The position numbers and the translations under genes were made by a program. A stretch of 64,000 nucleotides of DNA, from assembly GCF_003121985.1 (NCBI RefSeq), contig NZ_QEWP01000002.1:310001-374000 (forward strand), read 5' to 3'. A model generated the notes under the pieces. That model was not told the origin of the DNA, made no database searches, and was given only the letters and a program-made list of their open reading frames with translations. Origin of the DNA: Marinilabilia rubra (GTDB lineage Bacteria > Bacteroidota > Bacteroidia > Bacteroidales > Marinilabiliaceae). Every line of letters starts with the position of its first letter. Position 1 is the stretch's first letter. Shown here piece after piece: positions 44,013-52,718 of the stretch.

Positions 44013-45050
44013 TTATTTTATGCATATCCGGTTAATGGTATAATTCAACTTCTCAGCGCCTTTACCAGCCAGATGAATCTTTGAATCGGTGAAATAAAGA
44101 TAGCCATCATAAATACTAAAAGTATCTGCCCATCCGACCTGGTCTCCCTGAGCCATGGTTTGGGTTTTACCGTTAGGCTTTAACACAATCACGGCGGTAT
44201 TTTCAAGATCTGCCATGTAAAGGTTTCCCCGTTGGTCGAAAATCATACCATCGGGGGCAGGTGTTTTTGCCTCTCTTATGACAGATTGCTCTATCTCAGT
44301 TTTTGTACCATCACGCAATGCCTCTGCCGAAACAGAATACAACGTATAGCCGGTTAGGGCGTGATAATACAGACGATCATTATTGAGATGAAAAGCAATG
44401 CCATCAGAATGCACCTTATTACCACCCCATTTCCTGCCATTTATGGTTAATGAATTGAACTCTCCTCGTGTTGAGTAGTGATTATCCAGAGCCCGGCGGC
44501 TGGTTTTCTTTTCAAGGTCATAGACGATCAATCCCGGTTCATTGGAGTCGGTAATGTAGATAAATCCATTCTTCGTATCTATCCGCAAATCATTGGTATA
44601 GGTATTGGGTTTAAATGAATCATCCGACAGAATCAGAACATCTGACAACTCATCGGTTTTAAGATCAAAAACAAAAATGCGGGGATTATTGATCACCCCT
44701 TTCCAAAGGGGATTACAGGTATCCAATACATACAATTTGTCATTTACAGCCACTACCGATTGAACAGCTACAAACATGGAGTCAGGCACTGGCTTTCCTG
44801 TCTTCCAATTATTCCACTCCTTATTTGGGTAAGGTTGAGAGCTTCCATCTTCCCTCACCTCTAAAACTGAGTTTTCAACTGACTTGCGCCATCGGGGAAA
44901 GTTTACAAAGATTCTTCCTTCTTGTGTAACCGTTACACCGGTAACTTGTTGACCTTTAAAGGAGGCTATTTGCTCCAATTTTTCCGGTCCTGCAAACATG
45001 GCAAGGTTTCCAAAGGTAAACGCGAGAATAAGAAATACAACCTGTTTCAT
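44013..45050 (-). CDS. Major royal jelly protein-family secreted protein
   Basis: A 345-residue exported beta-propeller-type protein. The signal peptide is MKQVVFLILAFTFGNLAMFA. The body matches the MRJP/yellow family: GVTVTQEGRIFVNFPRW near residue 40, DSNEPGLIVYD (near 167), NKVHSDGIAFHLNNDRLYYHALTG (near 213) and APDGMIFDQRGNLYMADLEN. Such bacterial proteins may act on catechol-like or other small metabolites, but no activity is certain. It sits between the two carboxynorspermidine genes on the opposite strand with no obvious link to them. Confidence 0.85.
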   Translation of the reverse strand: MKQVVFLILAFTFGNLAMFAGPEKLEQIASFKGQQVTGVTVTQEGRIFVNFPRWRKSVENSVLEVREDGSSQPYPNKEWNNWKTGKPVPDSMFVAVQSVVAVNDKLYVLDTCNPLWKGVINNPRIFVFDLKTDELSDVLILSDDSFKPNTYTNDLRIDTKNGFIYITDSNEPGLIVYDLEKKTSRRALDNHYSTRGEFNSLTINGRKWGGNKVHSDGIAFHLNNDRLYYHALTGYTLYSVSAEALRDGTKTEIEQSVIREAKTPAPDGMIFDQRGNLYMADLENTAVIVLKPNGKTQTMAQGDQVGWADTFSIYDGYLYFTDSKIHLAGKGAEKLNYTINRICIK

Positions 45051-45289
45051 AACTTCTGTATCTTAGGTTTTATCTTTTTACATAATACTTTGTTAAACTT
45101 TTGCAAGGTGAAAATTCATCCGTTCGCAATCAAACACACATCTGAAATAAAGCTCAGGTCATCAGCATTTCATGAATCCTCATTTATCTAACATCTAAGA
45201 GTCTAACTATGTATTGCTAACACGAAGGTCTTTTAATTGTTCGACCTTAAAATGCGAAAAGGAAGTCAATTTTAAGAAGGTCGTCCCCA

Positions 45290-45320
45290 TTTGCCAACAA
45301 ACATTTCTAAGTTATATTTG
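45290..45320 (+). promoter_or_regulatory. Full Bacteroides-type promoter for nspC
   Basis: TTTG (45290-45293), a 19-nt spacer and TATATTTG (45313-45320) match the consensus. The predicted start of transcription is about 17 nt before the nspC ATG at 45343 and excludes an upstream in-frame ATG at 45214. Confidence 0.75.
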
Positions 45321-45342
45321 TCCATTACAAAAAAAGACAAAT

Positions 45343-46485
45343 ATGAGCATTGATATAAATAAGGTTCCAACGCCAACCTATGTGATGGACGAATCTCTTT
45401 TGAGAAGAAATCTGGAAATTATAAAAAGTATCCGTGACAGAGCCGGTATAGAAATCATACTGGCTTTCAAGGCCTTTTCCTTGTGGCCTGCCTTTCCCAT
45501 CGTGCGGGATTACATACCGGGTGCTACAGCCAGCTCCATTCACGAAGCCCGTCTGGCTTTTGAAGAGATGGGGAGTCCGGCACATACTTACAGTCCGGCT
45601 TATACCGAGAAGGATTTCCCGGGCATTATGAAATACAGCAGTCACATTACTTTTAATTCCATCTCACAGTATGAAAGATTCAGGCCAATGCTTGAAGCAC
45701 AAGAAAAGCATATTTCTCCCGGCCTCCGCATCAACCCTGAATACTCTGAGGTTTCCACAGACCTTTACAACCCCTGTTCTCCCGGATCGCGTTTGGGAAT
45801 TATTGCTGATCAAATGCCGGGGACTTTGCCTGAAGGTATTGAAGGACTCCATTTTCATGCCCTTTGTGAATCCTCAAGCACCGAACTAGAGAAGATATTA
45901 CAAAATGTAGAAGAGAAATTTGGCAACCAGCTCAGACAGATAAAATGGCTCAATATGGGTGGCGGTCACTTAATAACCCGAAAAGATTATGATGTTGAAC
46001 ACCTTATAACTTTACTGAAAAACTTTAAAGAAAAGTGGGGACTTCACCTCATTCTGGAACCCGGAAGTGCCTTTGCCTGGGAAACAGGCCCCCTGGTTTC
46101 TGAAGTGGTTGATATTGTGGAAAATCATGGCATTAAAACCGCCATCCTTAATGTCAGTTTCACAGCTCATATGCCCGATTGTCTGGAGATGCCTTACAAA
46201 CCACGAATCAGAGGTGCTCATCAAGAGCCGGTAAACGGTTTACCTACCTATCGCATGGGTGGCAACAGCTGTCTGGCCGGAGATTACATGGGCTACTGGT
46301 CGTTCGATAAGCCACTAAAGCCCGGTGACAGAATTGTTTTTGAAGATATGATTCATTATACCATTGTTAAAACCACCATGTTTAATGGTGTTCCGCATCC
46401 CTCTATTGCATTTTGGAGTGATAAAGAGGGATTGAAAAAGATTCGGCAATTTGAATATGAGGATTACAAATCGAGAATGGGGTAA
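45343..46485 (+). CDS. nspC: Carboxynorspermidine decarboxylase NspC
   Basis: A PLP-dependent fold-type III decarboxylase giving (nor)spermidine. It has 380 residues. The PLP lysine is K43 in ILAFKAFSLW. Other conserved blocks are HFHALCESS (near 167-175), WLNMGGGHLITRKDYD, LEPGSAFAWETG and GGNSCLAGDYMG, the last with the cysteine of the substrate site. It completes the carboxynorspermidine pathway with the dehydrogenase at 42733. Its promoter is a textbook match, which fixes the start. Confidence 0.95.
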   Translation: MSIDINKVPTPTYVMDESLLRRNLEIIKSIRDRAGIEIILAFKAFSLWPAFPIVRDYIPGATASSIHEARLAFEEMGSPAHTYSPAYTEKDFPGIMKYSSHITFNSISQYERFRPMLEAQEKHISPGLRINPEYSEVSTDLYNPCSPGSRLGIIADQMPGTLPEGIEGLHFHALCESSSTELEKILQNVEEKFGNQLRQIKWLNMGGGHLITRKDYDVEHLITLLKNFKEKWGLHLILEPGSAFAWETGPLVSEVVDIVENHGIKTAILNVSFTAHMPDCLEMPYKPRIRGAHQEPVNGLPTYRMGGNSCLAGDYMGYWSFDKPLKPGDRIVFEDMIHYTIVKTTMFNGVPHPSIAFWSDKEGLKKIRQFEYEDYKSRMG

Positions 46486-46509
46486 GTCGAGGTTAGGTGT
46501 TAGAGGATA

Positions 46510-46560
46510 GAAGTTAGAAGAAATTTGAAACTTCTAACTTCCAGCTTCTAACATCTATGT
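46510..46560. terminator. Hairpin between convergent nspC and the acyl-CoA synthetase gene
   Basis: GAAGTTAGAAG pairs with CTTCTAACTTC around AAATTTGAAA, and an outer TGTTAGA repeats as a complement further out. There is no strong T-run, so it could be an intergenic repeat rather than a terminator. Confidence 0.4.
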
Positions 46561-46570
46561 CCTCTGAAGC

Positions 46571-48214
46571 CTATTTCGCTTTGGCCATTTCAGCCCCAAT
46601 CTCGCGGAGTTTATATTTCTGAATCTTTCCACTGGCAGTTTTGGGAAAGTCATCCACAAAAAATACATGCTTGGGAATTTTGTAACGTGATATCTTACCA
46701 CGGCAGAAATCCTGAACAGCCTCTTCAGTGAGCGAACAGCCTTCTTTCAACTTAACAAAGGCGCCCACAATTTCACCATATTTTTCATCGGCCAGACCAA
46801 CCACTTCCACCATCTCCACTTCCGGCATGCGGTAGATGTAATTCTCAATTTCGCGTGGATAAATATTCTCGCCTCCGCGAATGATCATATCTTTGATTCG
46901 CCCGGTAATCTTGTAAAATCCATCAGACGTTTTCACAGCCAGGTCGCCGGAGTGCAGCCAGCCATCACTATCAATGGCTTTGTCAGTGGCCCCAGGGTTA
47001 TTGTAATAACCTTTCATGATGTTGTATCCTCGACAGCAGATCTCTCCCTGTTGATCAGGTCCCAGCTCCACTCCTGTTTCAGGATCGACAATTTTCACTT
47101 CAACACCAGGCAGCTCTTTTCCAACAGTAGTGGCCCTTATTTCTGCCTCATCAAAGGTACGGGTTGAAGTCATACCCGGAGACGATTCTGTCAGCCCGTA
47201 AACAATGATGATGTCATCACAGTGCATTTTAGTCATAACCTGCTTCATGGTATCAATGGGACAGAGTGAACCTGCCATGATACCTGTTCTCAGAGAACTC
47301 AGATCGAACATATCAAACATGGGATGGTTCAACTCTGCGATAAACATGGTTGGAACCCCGTAAATTGACGTGCATTTTTCTTTTTGTACCGCGGCCAGCA
47401 CTTTTAATGGGTCAAAGTCCTCGGTAACAACCATACTCACCCCATGTGTAATGACGGCACAAACACCCAAAACACAACCAAAGCAGTGGAATAATGGCAC
47501 ACAAAGCAACAAACGATCATCAGAGGTATATTTCATATTGCCCCCAATGGTGAGGCCATTATTGACAATATTGTAATGCGTCAGCATCACTCCCTTTGGA
47601 AAGCCAGTTGTACCTGAGGTATATTGCATATTAACCACATCGTAACAGCTCACCTGGCTTTTGCGCTCATTCAGCACCTCATCATCTACCTGGGCACCCA
47701 GCAACAGGAGTTCGGGAGTATTAAACATACCACGGTGCTTTTGAGGCCCGAGAAACATTACATTTCTAAGTTCAGGAAACTTTTCACTCTGGAGATGCCC
47801 CCTCTGTGAAGTTTTAAGTTCGGGCACAAGCTGAAAAACCATATCTACATAGTCGCTGTCGCGATAGCCGTCAATCAGACAAAGCGTATTTAGATCAGCA
47901 TTTTTGATGAGATACTCCAGTTCAGCCAGTTTGTAGTTTGTATTAATGGTTACCAGAACAGCACCTATCTTGGCAGTGGCAAACATCATGGTCGTCCAGT
48001 CGGGCACATTATTGGCCCAGATGCCCACCTTATCGCCGGGTTTGATTCCAATGGCAATAAGCCCTTTGGCCATCTTGTCTACCCTTTGGTTGAATTCGTT
48101 GTAAGAAAACCGGAGGCCACGATCGGGATAGACCATGAAGTCATGGTCGGGCAATTCACCCGCCCACTTCTCAAGCAGGCTTCCCAGAGTTTCTTCTGTT
48201 AATTGAAAAGACAT
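46571..48214 (-). CDS. AMP-forming acyl-CoA synthetase
   Basis: An adenylate-forming ligase of 547 residues that activates a fatty acid with ATP and joins it to CoA. The phosphate-binding [11 protein letters not shown] is at residues 198-208. [20 protein letters not shown] and WLHSGDLAV follow. The hinge/catalytic region [20 protein letters not shown] and the C-terminal lysine in [16 protein letters not shown] are present. Chain-length preference cannot be told, though medium to long is likely. The regulator gene upstream on the same strand (XRE-cupin) probably controls it. Confidence 0.93.
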   Translation of the reverse strand: MSFQLTEETLGSLLEKWAGELPDHDFMVYPDRGLRFSYNEFNQRVDKMAKGLIAIGIKPGDKVGIWANNVPDWTTMMFATAKIGAVLVTINTNYKLAELEYLIKNADLNTLCLIDGYRDSDYVDMVFQLVPELKTSQRGHLQSEKFPELRNVMFLGPQKHRGMFNTPELLLLGAQVDDEVLNERKSQVSCYDVVNMQYTSGTTGFPKGVMLTHYNIVNNGLTIGGNMKYTSDDRLLLCVPLFHCFGCVLGVCAVITHGVSMVVTEDFDPLKVLAAVQKEKCTSIYGVPTMFIAELNHPMFDMFDLSSLRTGIMAGSLCPIDTMKQVMTKMHCDDIIIVYGLTESSPGMTSTRTFDEAEIRATTVGKELPGVEVKIVDPETGVELGPDQQGEICCRGYNIMKGYYNNPGATDKAIDSDGWLHSGDLAVKTSDGFYKITGRIKDMIIRGGENIYPREIENYIYRMPEVEMVEVVGLADEKYGEIVGAFVKLKEGCSLTEEAVQDFCRGKISRYKIPKHVFFVDDFPKTASGKIQKYKLREIGAEMAKAK

Positions 48215-48448
48215 ATTCGTATTTTTCAGGTAAGACTAAAATAGATTGTGAGATTTATAGATTACAGATTTAAGAATTTCCTATTAATCTCCACCTCTGC
48301 TTTAAGGCTATATGTCTGTAAGACGTCAAATGTTTTCAAACATTCCCGGATATTCGTCAATGTAAATCACAATGAACAATTATTCCCGAAGAAATATAAA
48401 CTAAGCGTCATTCCATCTCTGCGTTAAAGCATTTACAACAAAACTGCA

Positions 48449-49012
48449 TTAAACCGGCAAGTAAACAACAGCCAGCACAAGTGCTTTTTGGCCTTTGGTC
48501 ACTTTAATATTGTGGTCAACAATAGAATCATAATAGATACTGTCACCGGCATTCAATTGATGGGTTTCTTTCCCGTAGGTCACTTCAACAGTGCCTTCCA
48601 ATATATAGATGAATTCCTCTCCTTCATGGGCTGAGTATTTGGAAGCCGTTTCCTTTCCAGCTACTACTTCAATCAAAAAGGGATCCATATGGCGGTCGCT
48701 TTTCTGACGTGCCAAAGAAGCAAATACCAGATTTTCCTTCACTTGCGAACCTGCCACATTGATATTTTCGCTGTGCAGGTTATCTTCCTTACGACAAACA
48801 ACCGCCCCTTTTTCTTTCTGGTCGTCGAGAAAAGTCCCAAGCCGTACTCCAAAGACCCGGGCCAGTTTAATGAGCGTGCCCAATGAAGGAGCTGCCTCAT
48901 CTGATTCAATTTTTTGTAATAGCTCTTCACTGATCAGTGTTCTTTGGGCCACCTCGCCCAAACTCAGCTTTTTTTCTTCTCTTTGAAGTTTGATTTTTTC
49001 TCCGGGTTTCAT
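48449..49012 (-). CDS. XRE-family regulator with C-terminal cupin domain
   Basis: A 187-residue regulator. The helix-turn-helix (about residues 8-62) has LSLGEVAQRTLISEELLQKIE and a following SLGTLIKLARVFGV helix. The cupin domain (about 110-185) contains HEGEEFIYILEGTVEVTYG and LNAGDSIYYDSIVDHNIKV. The cupin would bind a small effector. Its location directly upstream of an acyl-CoA synthetase on the same strand suggests it regulates that gene in response to a fatty acid or CoA thioester (inference). Confidence 0.9.
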   Translation of the reverse strand: MKPGEKIKLQREEKKLSLGEVAQRTLISEELLQKIESDEAAPSLGTLIKLARVFGVRLGTFLDDQKEKGAVVCRKEDNLHSENINVAGSQVKENLVFASLARQKSDRHMDPFLIEVVAGKETASKYSAHEGEEFIYILEGTVEVTYGKETHQLNAGDSIYYDSIVDHNIKVTKGQKALVLAVVYLPV

Positions 49013-49766
49013 AATTTATTAGATCATTAGATATTTAGATAATAAATAAAAGATGCTTTGGGATGGTTTGATAAATCACTTTGATACATTTGCCACATCA
49101 ATAAAAAAACATACCAGAAACAAATTGACATCAAAAGAAGGATATTTTGAAAAAAAATACAAGATTTTTATGTTTTTTGTATTTAAAACAAACAAATACC
49201 AAAGCCCCATATAACAATATGTAACATGGAGGAATTTTTGGGTGTCTTGTATTTGAACCACGTGGCCACAGAAGGTAACATAAGGTTTTAGAACCATATC
49301 CGAAATATCAGACCATTTCAGGTTGTCAGAAAAATTGCAGTGTAAAAAGGTGCGGCAGATTCTTTTGCAGACAACCTTATAAGAAGGTTTCAAAGGGTGG
49401 GTTTAACCTCCCTTTGGTATGGTAGATTCCGGTCTGCAATTTTATAACGGCGGATCGGAATCCGCCGCACCTAATTGACCAAAATACTGAAGGTCAGCTA
49501 AGCAGAACTCAAGACCAGTGTCCTACTGCCCAAGGTATGGTGGATTTAATCCACCATTATATAGGACGGATGAAATTCGTCGTTCCCGGGAGCCACTATT
49601 GCTCACCACCGATTAAGAAAACCATCTCTCCCCAATAGCCCATGGTCCCTGTCCCAATCTTGGATTAGATCTATAGATCGTTAGATTTTTAGATAAAAGT
49701 AACCCAGCCGCCGAAGCGGCATATCCAAAAATCTAACGGGGGAACGGGTCTCGTCCTTTGGAAATT
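49013..49766. repeat. Repeat-rich gap left of the IS110 element
   Basis: No gene is seen. Two tandem units start GGTATGGT(A/G)GATT near 49418 and 49535. Each ends in a hairpin whose arms vary together: GGCGGAT-cg-GAATCCGCC near 49448-49466 and GACGGATgaaATTCGTC near 49565-49582. Further right, a partial relative of the 136-bp element end (near 49668-49700) leads into a 23-bp sequence (49689-49711) repeated at 51256-51278 just past the transposase. Confidence 0.55.
49689..49711 (+). repeat. Left copy of a 23-bp direct repeat flanking the IS110 gene
   Basis: TTAGATAAAAGTAACCCAGC... differs from the right copy at 51256-51278 at a single base (A against G). The two copies are 1,544 bp apart. Confidence 0.7.
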
Positions 49767-49922
49767 TATCTTTGTAAAAAAAGGTAATGTTCAGACCTTA
49801 CTAGTCAATGGTGCTTTTGAGCCCAAATAAAAGTATAGGCCTATATGCTTTTAAATATCCAATTGGTGACTTCCGATCCCTCATAAAAGAATATTTAATT
49901 TTTATGCATATTGAACATTACC
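49767..49922 (+). ncRNA. Candidate IS110 bridge-RNA-like leader
   Basis: A TAnnTTTG element, TATCTTTG (49767-49774), is followed after 8 bases by GGTAATGTTCA (49783-49793). This pairs perfectly with TGAACATTACC at 49912-49922, enclosing about 120 nt. Inside are a GGTGCT/AGCCC hairpin (49810-49824) and an AAAAG-TATAGG/CCTATA-CTTTT hairpin (49829-49852). IS110 elements express a guide RNA from their left non-coding end. Position, promoter and size fit that role, but guide loops and element ends cannot be proven here. Confidence 0.5.
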
Positions 49923-49941
49923 ATAAAAAATATTTTTATGG
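49921..49941 (+). promoter_or_regulatory. Hairpin enclosing the transposase start codon
   Basis: CCATAAAAA (49921-49929) pairs perfectly with TTTTTATGG (49933-49941) around a 3-nt loop, burying the ATG at 49938. Its first two bases are also the last two of the long leader stem. Confidence 0.6.
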
Positions 49942-51254
49942 CAAAGATAATTAATCCAAATGCAGCAGGCATAGATATTGCCTCAAATGTTCATTATGTA
50001 GCAGTGTCAGAAGATAAGTGTGAAAATCCTGTTCGAAGCTTTAAGGGCTTTACAAGAGATTTACACATTCTTTCAAAATGGTTGGTAGATCTTGGAATCA
50101 AAACTGTTGCTATGGAATCAACAGGAGCATATTGGTTTCAACTATACACCATCTTACTAGATTATGGGATGGAGGTATTTCTGGTAAATGCTGCTCATGT
50201 GAAAAATGTGCCAGGTAGAAAATCGGATGTCATTGATGCACAATGGCTACAGGAGCTGCATGAGAATGGTTATCTGACAGCATGTTTTCAACCTGATAAT
50301 TTGACCAGAGAACTTAGAACTTATGTGCGTCTAAGAAAGCAGATTATAAAAGAGATGGCAACAGAGACACAGCGTATGCAAAAAGCCATGGTAAATATGA
50401 ATATCAAATTACACGATGTAATCAGTGATATTAATGGACGTACCGGAAGAGCTATTGTTGATGCGATTATTGATGGAGAACGAGATCCTAAGCGTTTAGC
50501 ATCATTTCGTAATAGGAGAATTAAATGTTCAGAAGAAAATTTGCTCAAATCACTAGAGGGAAATTGGAGGGATGAGCAAGTTTTTTGTTTGAAAATGGCA
50601 CGTGACAAGTATGTCGAACTAGAACGTCATTTGCAAAAAACAGATCAGGAAAGTGAAAGAATTATCAAGCTTTTTACCAATACTGATATAGAAGAAAAGA
50701 AAGTGAAATCAAGGCCCCGGCAAAATAAACAGCCTAATTTTAATGTAGGCCAATATTTATACAATGTACACGGAGTCGATGTATTGGAAATTTTTGGTTT
50801 TAAGCAAACAGGTGCGCTTACGGTTTTATCGGAGACAGGCCCTAATTTAAAAGAAAACTTTCCATCGTTAAAACAATTTCATTCTTGGTTAAACTTGGTG
50901 CCTAATAATGAAATATCTGGCGGAAAAATATTGAAATCGAAAGTAAGAAAGAGGAAAAACCATGCCGGACAGGCTTTTAGAGAAGCGGCCAATGGCTTGT
51001 GGAATTCCCATAATCCTTTTGGGGACTATCTCAGGACAAAAAAGGCTAAATCAGGAGCAGGTCCTGCAGTCATTGCCACAGCAAAAAAAATCGCAACAAT
51101 TTATTACAAGATGGTAACAGAGAAAGTTGAATTTGACCCGTACATTATTGATGGAAACAGGCAAGTTTATTTACAGAAAAGAGCCAAATCATTATCAAAA
51201 ACACTCGAAAGCATAAACAAACAACTATCTGAAATTGAAAAACTTGCATCATGA
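49938..51254 (+). CDS. IS110-family transposase (DEDD recombinase)
   Basis: Site-specific recombinase of the IS110 group, 438 residues from the ATG at 49938. The RuvC-like N-terminal domain carries a DEDD set that lines up with the family: D13 in AGIDIAS, E60 in VAMEST, D97 and D100 in RKSDVIDAQ. A helical linker follows (about 120-245). The C-terminal transposase_20-type domain carries the candidate serine S327 in NNEISGGKIL. It is longer than the well-studied IS621 protein, mostly by a middle insertion and a coiled C-terminus. The frame is intact, so the element may be active. Its start codon lies in a hairpin. Confidence 0.93.
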   Translation: MAKIINPNAAGIDIASNVHYVAVSEDKCENPVRSFKGFTRDLHILSKWLVDLGIKTVAMESTGAYWFQLYTILLDYGMEVFLVNAAHVKNVPGRKSDVIDAQWLQELHENGYLTACFQPDNLTRELRTYVRLRKQIIKEMATETQRMQKAMVNMNIKLHDVISDINGRTGRAIVDAIIDGERDPKRLASFRNRRIKCSEENLLKSLEGNWRDEQVFCLKMARDKYVELERHLQKTDQESERIIKLFTNTDIEEKKVKSRPRQNKQPNFNVGQYLYNVHGVDVLEIFGFKQTGALTVLSETGPNLKENFPSLKQFHSWLNLVPNNEISGGKILKSKVRKRKNHAGQAFREAANGLWNSHNPFGDYLRTKKAKSGAGPAVIATAKKIATIYYKMVTEKVEFDPYIIDGNRQVYLQKRAKSLSKTLESINKQLSEIEKLAS

Positions 51255-51255
51255 G

Positions 51256-51278
51256 TTAGATAAAAGTAGCCCAGCCGC
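51256..51278 (+). repeat. Right copy of a 23-bp direct repeat flanking the IS110 gene
   Basis: It begins one base after the transposase stop codon and matches 49689-49711 at 22 of 23 positions. The DNA just beyond is a GGAAG/GTTAGAAG-rich low-complexity stretch. Confidence 0.7.
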
Positions 51279-51577
51279 GCGGAAGCCGGAAGCTGGAGGC
51301 TGGAAGTTAGAAGTTAGAAGCTGGAAACTTTCGAAGTTAAGAAATTTTGATTCTTTTTGCGGCATATTTAAAAAACTAAGAAAATTATAAAAAACACGTT
51401 TTAAATGGTTTATGACTTTACTTAGATAAAAGGATAATACTTGATTTTTTTACTTCCCTCCAGGCTCTGACCCTACTATTTCTCCATTCCACCTTTCTCC
51501 CCTCTACCATCTCACCCTCTCCTCCTCCTTTAACATCTCTTAAACCAGCAACACCCCTCTCGCCGAAAAGGATTAAC
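51279..51577. other. Intergenic low-complexity region
   Basis: It contains repeats of GGAAGCTGGA and AAGTTAGAAG to about 51330, then AT-rich and CT-rich DNA. No gene is seen. Confidence 0.6.
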
Positions 51578-51585
51578 TATCTTTG
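51578..51585 (+). promoter_or_regulatory. Bacteroides-type -7 element for the HAD phosphatase
   Basis: TATCTTTG, 21 bases before the ATG at 51607. It overlaps a TTG that could otherwise be taken as a start at 51583. Confidence 0.55.
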
Positions 51586-51606
51586 CTGAGTATAAAGAAA
51601 AGGATT

Positions 51607-52215
51607 ATGCAAAAAATTGAAATACAACCCGGCGTAAAAGGACTTATTTTTGATTTAGATGGAACCATTGCGGACACCATGCCTGCTCATTATATTGCAT
51701 GGCGTAACACATTAAAAAATCATGGAATTGATTTTACCATTGATTTATTCCTGCAATTGGCGGGGATTCCACTTGAAGGGACCATTAAGCAGTTAAATGA
51801 AATTTTTGGTACCAGCATGGATCCTCTAAACACAGGGCTAGAAAAAGAGAATGCTTTTCTGGCTACCATTCACAAAACCAAGGTGGTGGAGCCGGTCGCT
51901 GAGATCATTCGTGAGTATCATGGCAAAATGCCTATGTCGGTGGGTACAGGCGGGCAAAGAAGCGTAGCCACGGAAACCCTCAAGGCCACGGGAATGGATA
52001 AGTATTTTGACATTGTTGTTACTTCTGATGATATCACCCACCCCAAGCCACATCCGGAAACCTTCCTGAAATGCGCAGAGCAAATGGGCATTGCACCTGA
52101 AGACTGCCAGGTATTTGAAGATGGCGTTTTGGGCAAAAATGCCGCAAAAGAAGCTGGTATGAAACTCGTTGATGTTACAGATTACTATGAAGTCACTATT
52201 GGGCACGAAGAGTAG
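51607..52215 (+). CDS. HAD-family hydrolase, beta-phosphoglucomutase-like
   Basis: A 202-residue haloacid-dehalogenase phosphatase or phosphosugar mutase. The nucleophile motif DLDGT is at residues 16-20 in LIFDLDGTIADT. A cap domain follows directly, with GIPLEGTIKQLNE. The threonine motif is in MSVGTGGQRSV, the lysine in THPKPHPETF, and the acidic motif is FEDGVLGKNAAKEAGM. This resembles the YqaB/beta-phosphoglucomutase subgroup. The substrate is unknown. The start at 51607 follows from the promoter. Confidence 0.88.
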   Translation: MQKIEIQPGVKGLIFDLDGTIADTMPAHYIAWRNTLKNHGIDFTIDLFLQLAGIPLEGTIKQLNEIFGTSMDPLNTGLEKENAFLATIHKTKVVEPVAEIIREYHGKMPMSVGTGGQRSVATETLKATGMDKYFDIVVTSDDITHPKPHPETFLKCAEQMGIAPEDCQVFEDGVLGKNAAKEAGMKLVDVTDYYEVTIGHEE

Positions 52216-52718
52216 TGGACATTAAAGAGCAACCCAATTTTATTACCCGGACGCAGCTCCGCAGCTTGGTTTTTCCCTTGTTCATCTATTTTCTCTACTA
52301 CCACTCGAGCGCCGCTCTGCGGGTTTTGTGCTATAAATTCAAAATAGACAGCCGCAGAGCAACGGAAGAGAGTTAACAAAAGCCAACTTAGCATACCCCT
52401 CCACCCTCTGCAAAACCTATTAAACAGCGTCATTGGCAGCAAAGTGAAGCAATCATTTCTCAAAGGATAAATTTTCCGGGACACCCGTTGTTTTAAATTA
52501 ATCAGTAATTCCAATAAGCGTAAGACCTTCTTCTGTCATCTATGATCTTATATTCCTTAAATAGTTCAAACATCCCGAAAACCGTGATAAAAATCAACCT
52601 GTAACGCCCGCTTTCCGTGACCTTACTCATCTTTTTTCCACTAATGGTTTGCTATGTTTATTCTTGAAAAATGAACTAATCAGCAACATCCAATTGCATT
52701 GGAAAAAATCTCAAAATC
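52216..52718. other. Intergenic region between HAD phosphatase and glnA
   Basis: No gene is seen. A CCGCTCTGCGGG and GCCGCAGAGC pair near 52310-52360 can form a stem but lacks a T-run. No convincing promoter element was found before glnA. Confidence 0.55.

Noticed and set aside
45214-45342. N-terminal extension of NspC
   Set aside because: A consensus promoter (45290-45320) lies inside it, so it would not be transcribed; the family N-terminus begins at 45343.
49076-49393. 105-codon minus-strand open frame left of the IS110 element
   Set aside because: No family or signal sequence is seen; it lies in AT-rich non-coding DNA with unrelated codon use.
52185-52514. 109-codon minus-strand open frame after the HAD gene
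   Set aside because: It overlaps the HAD 3' end, has no homology signal and no start context.
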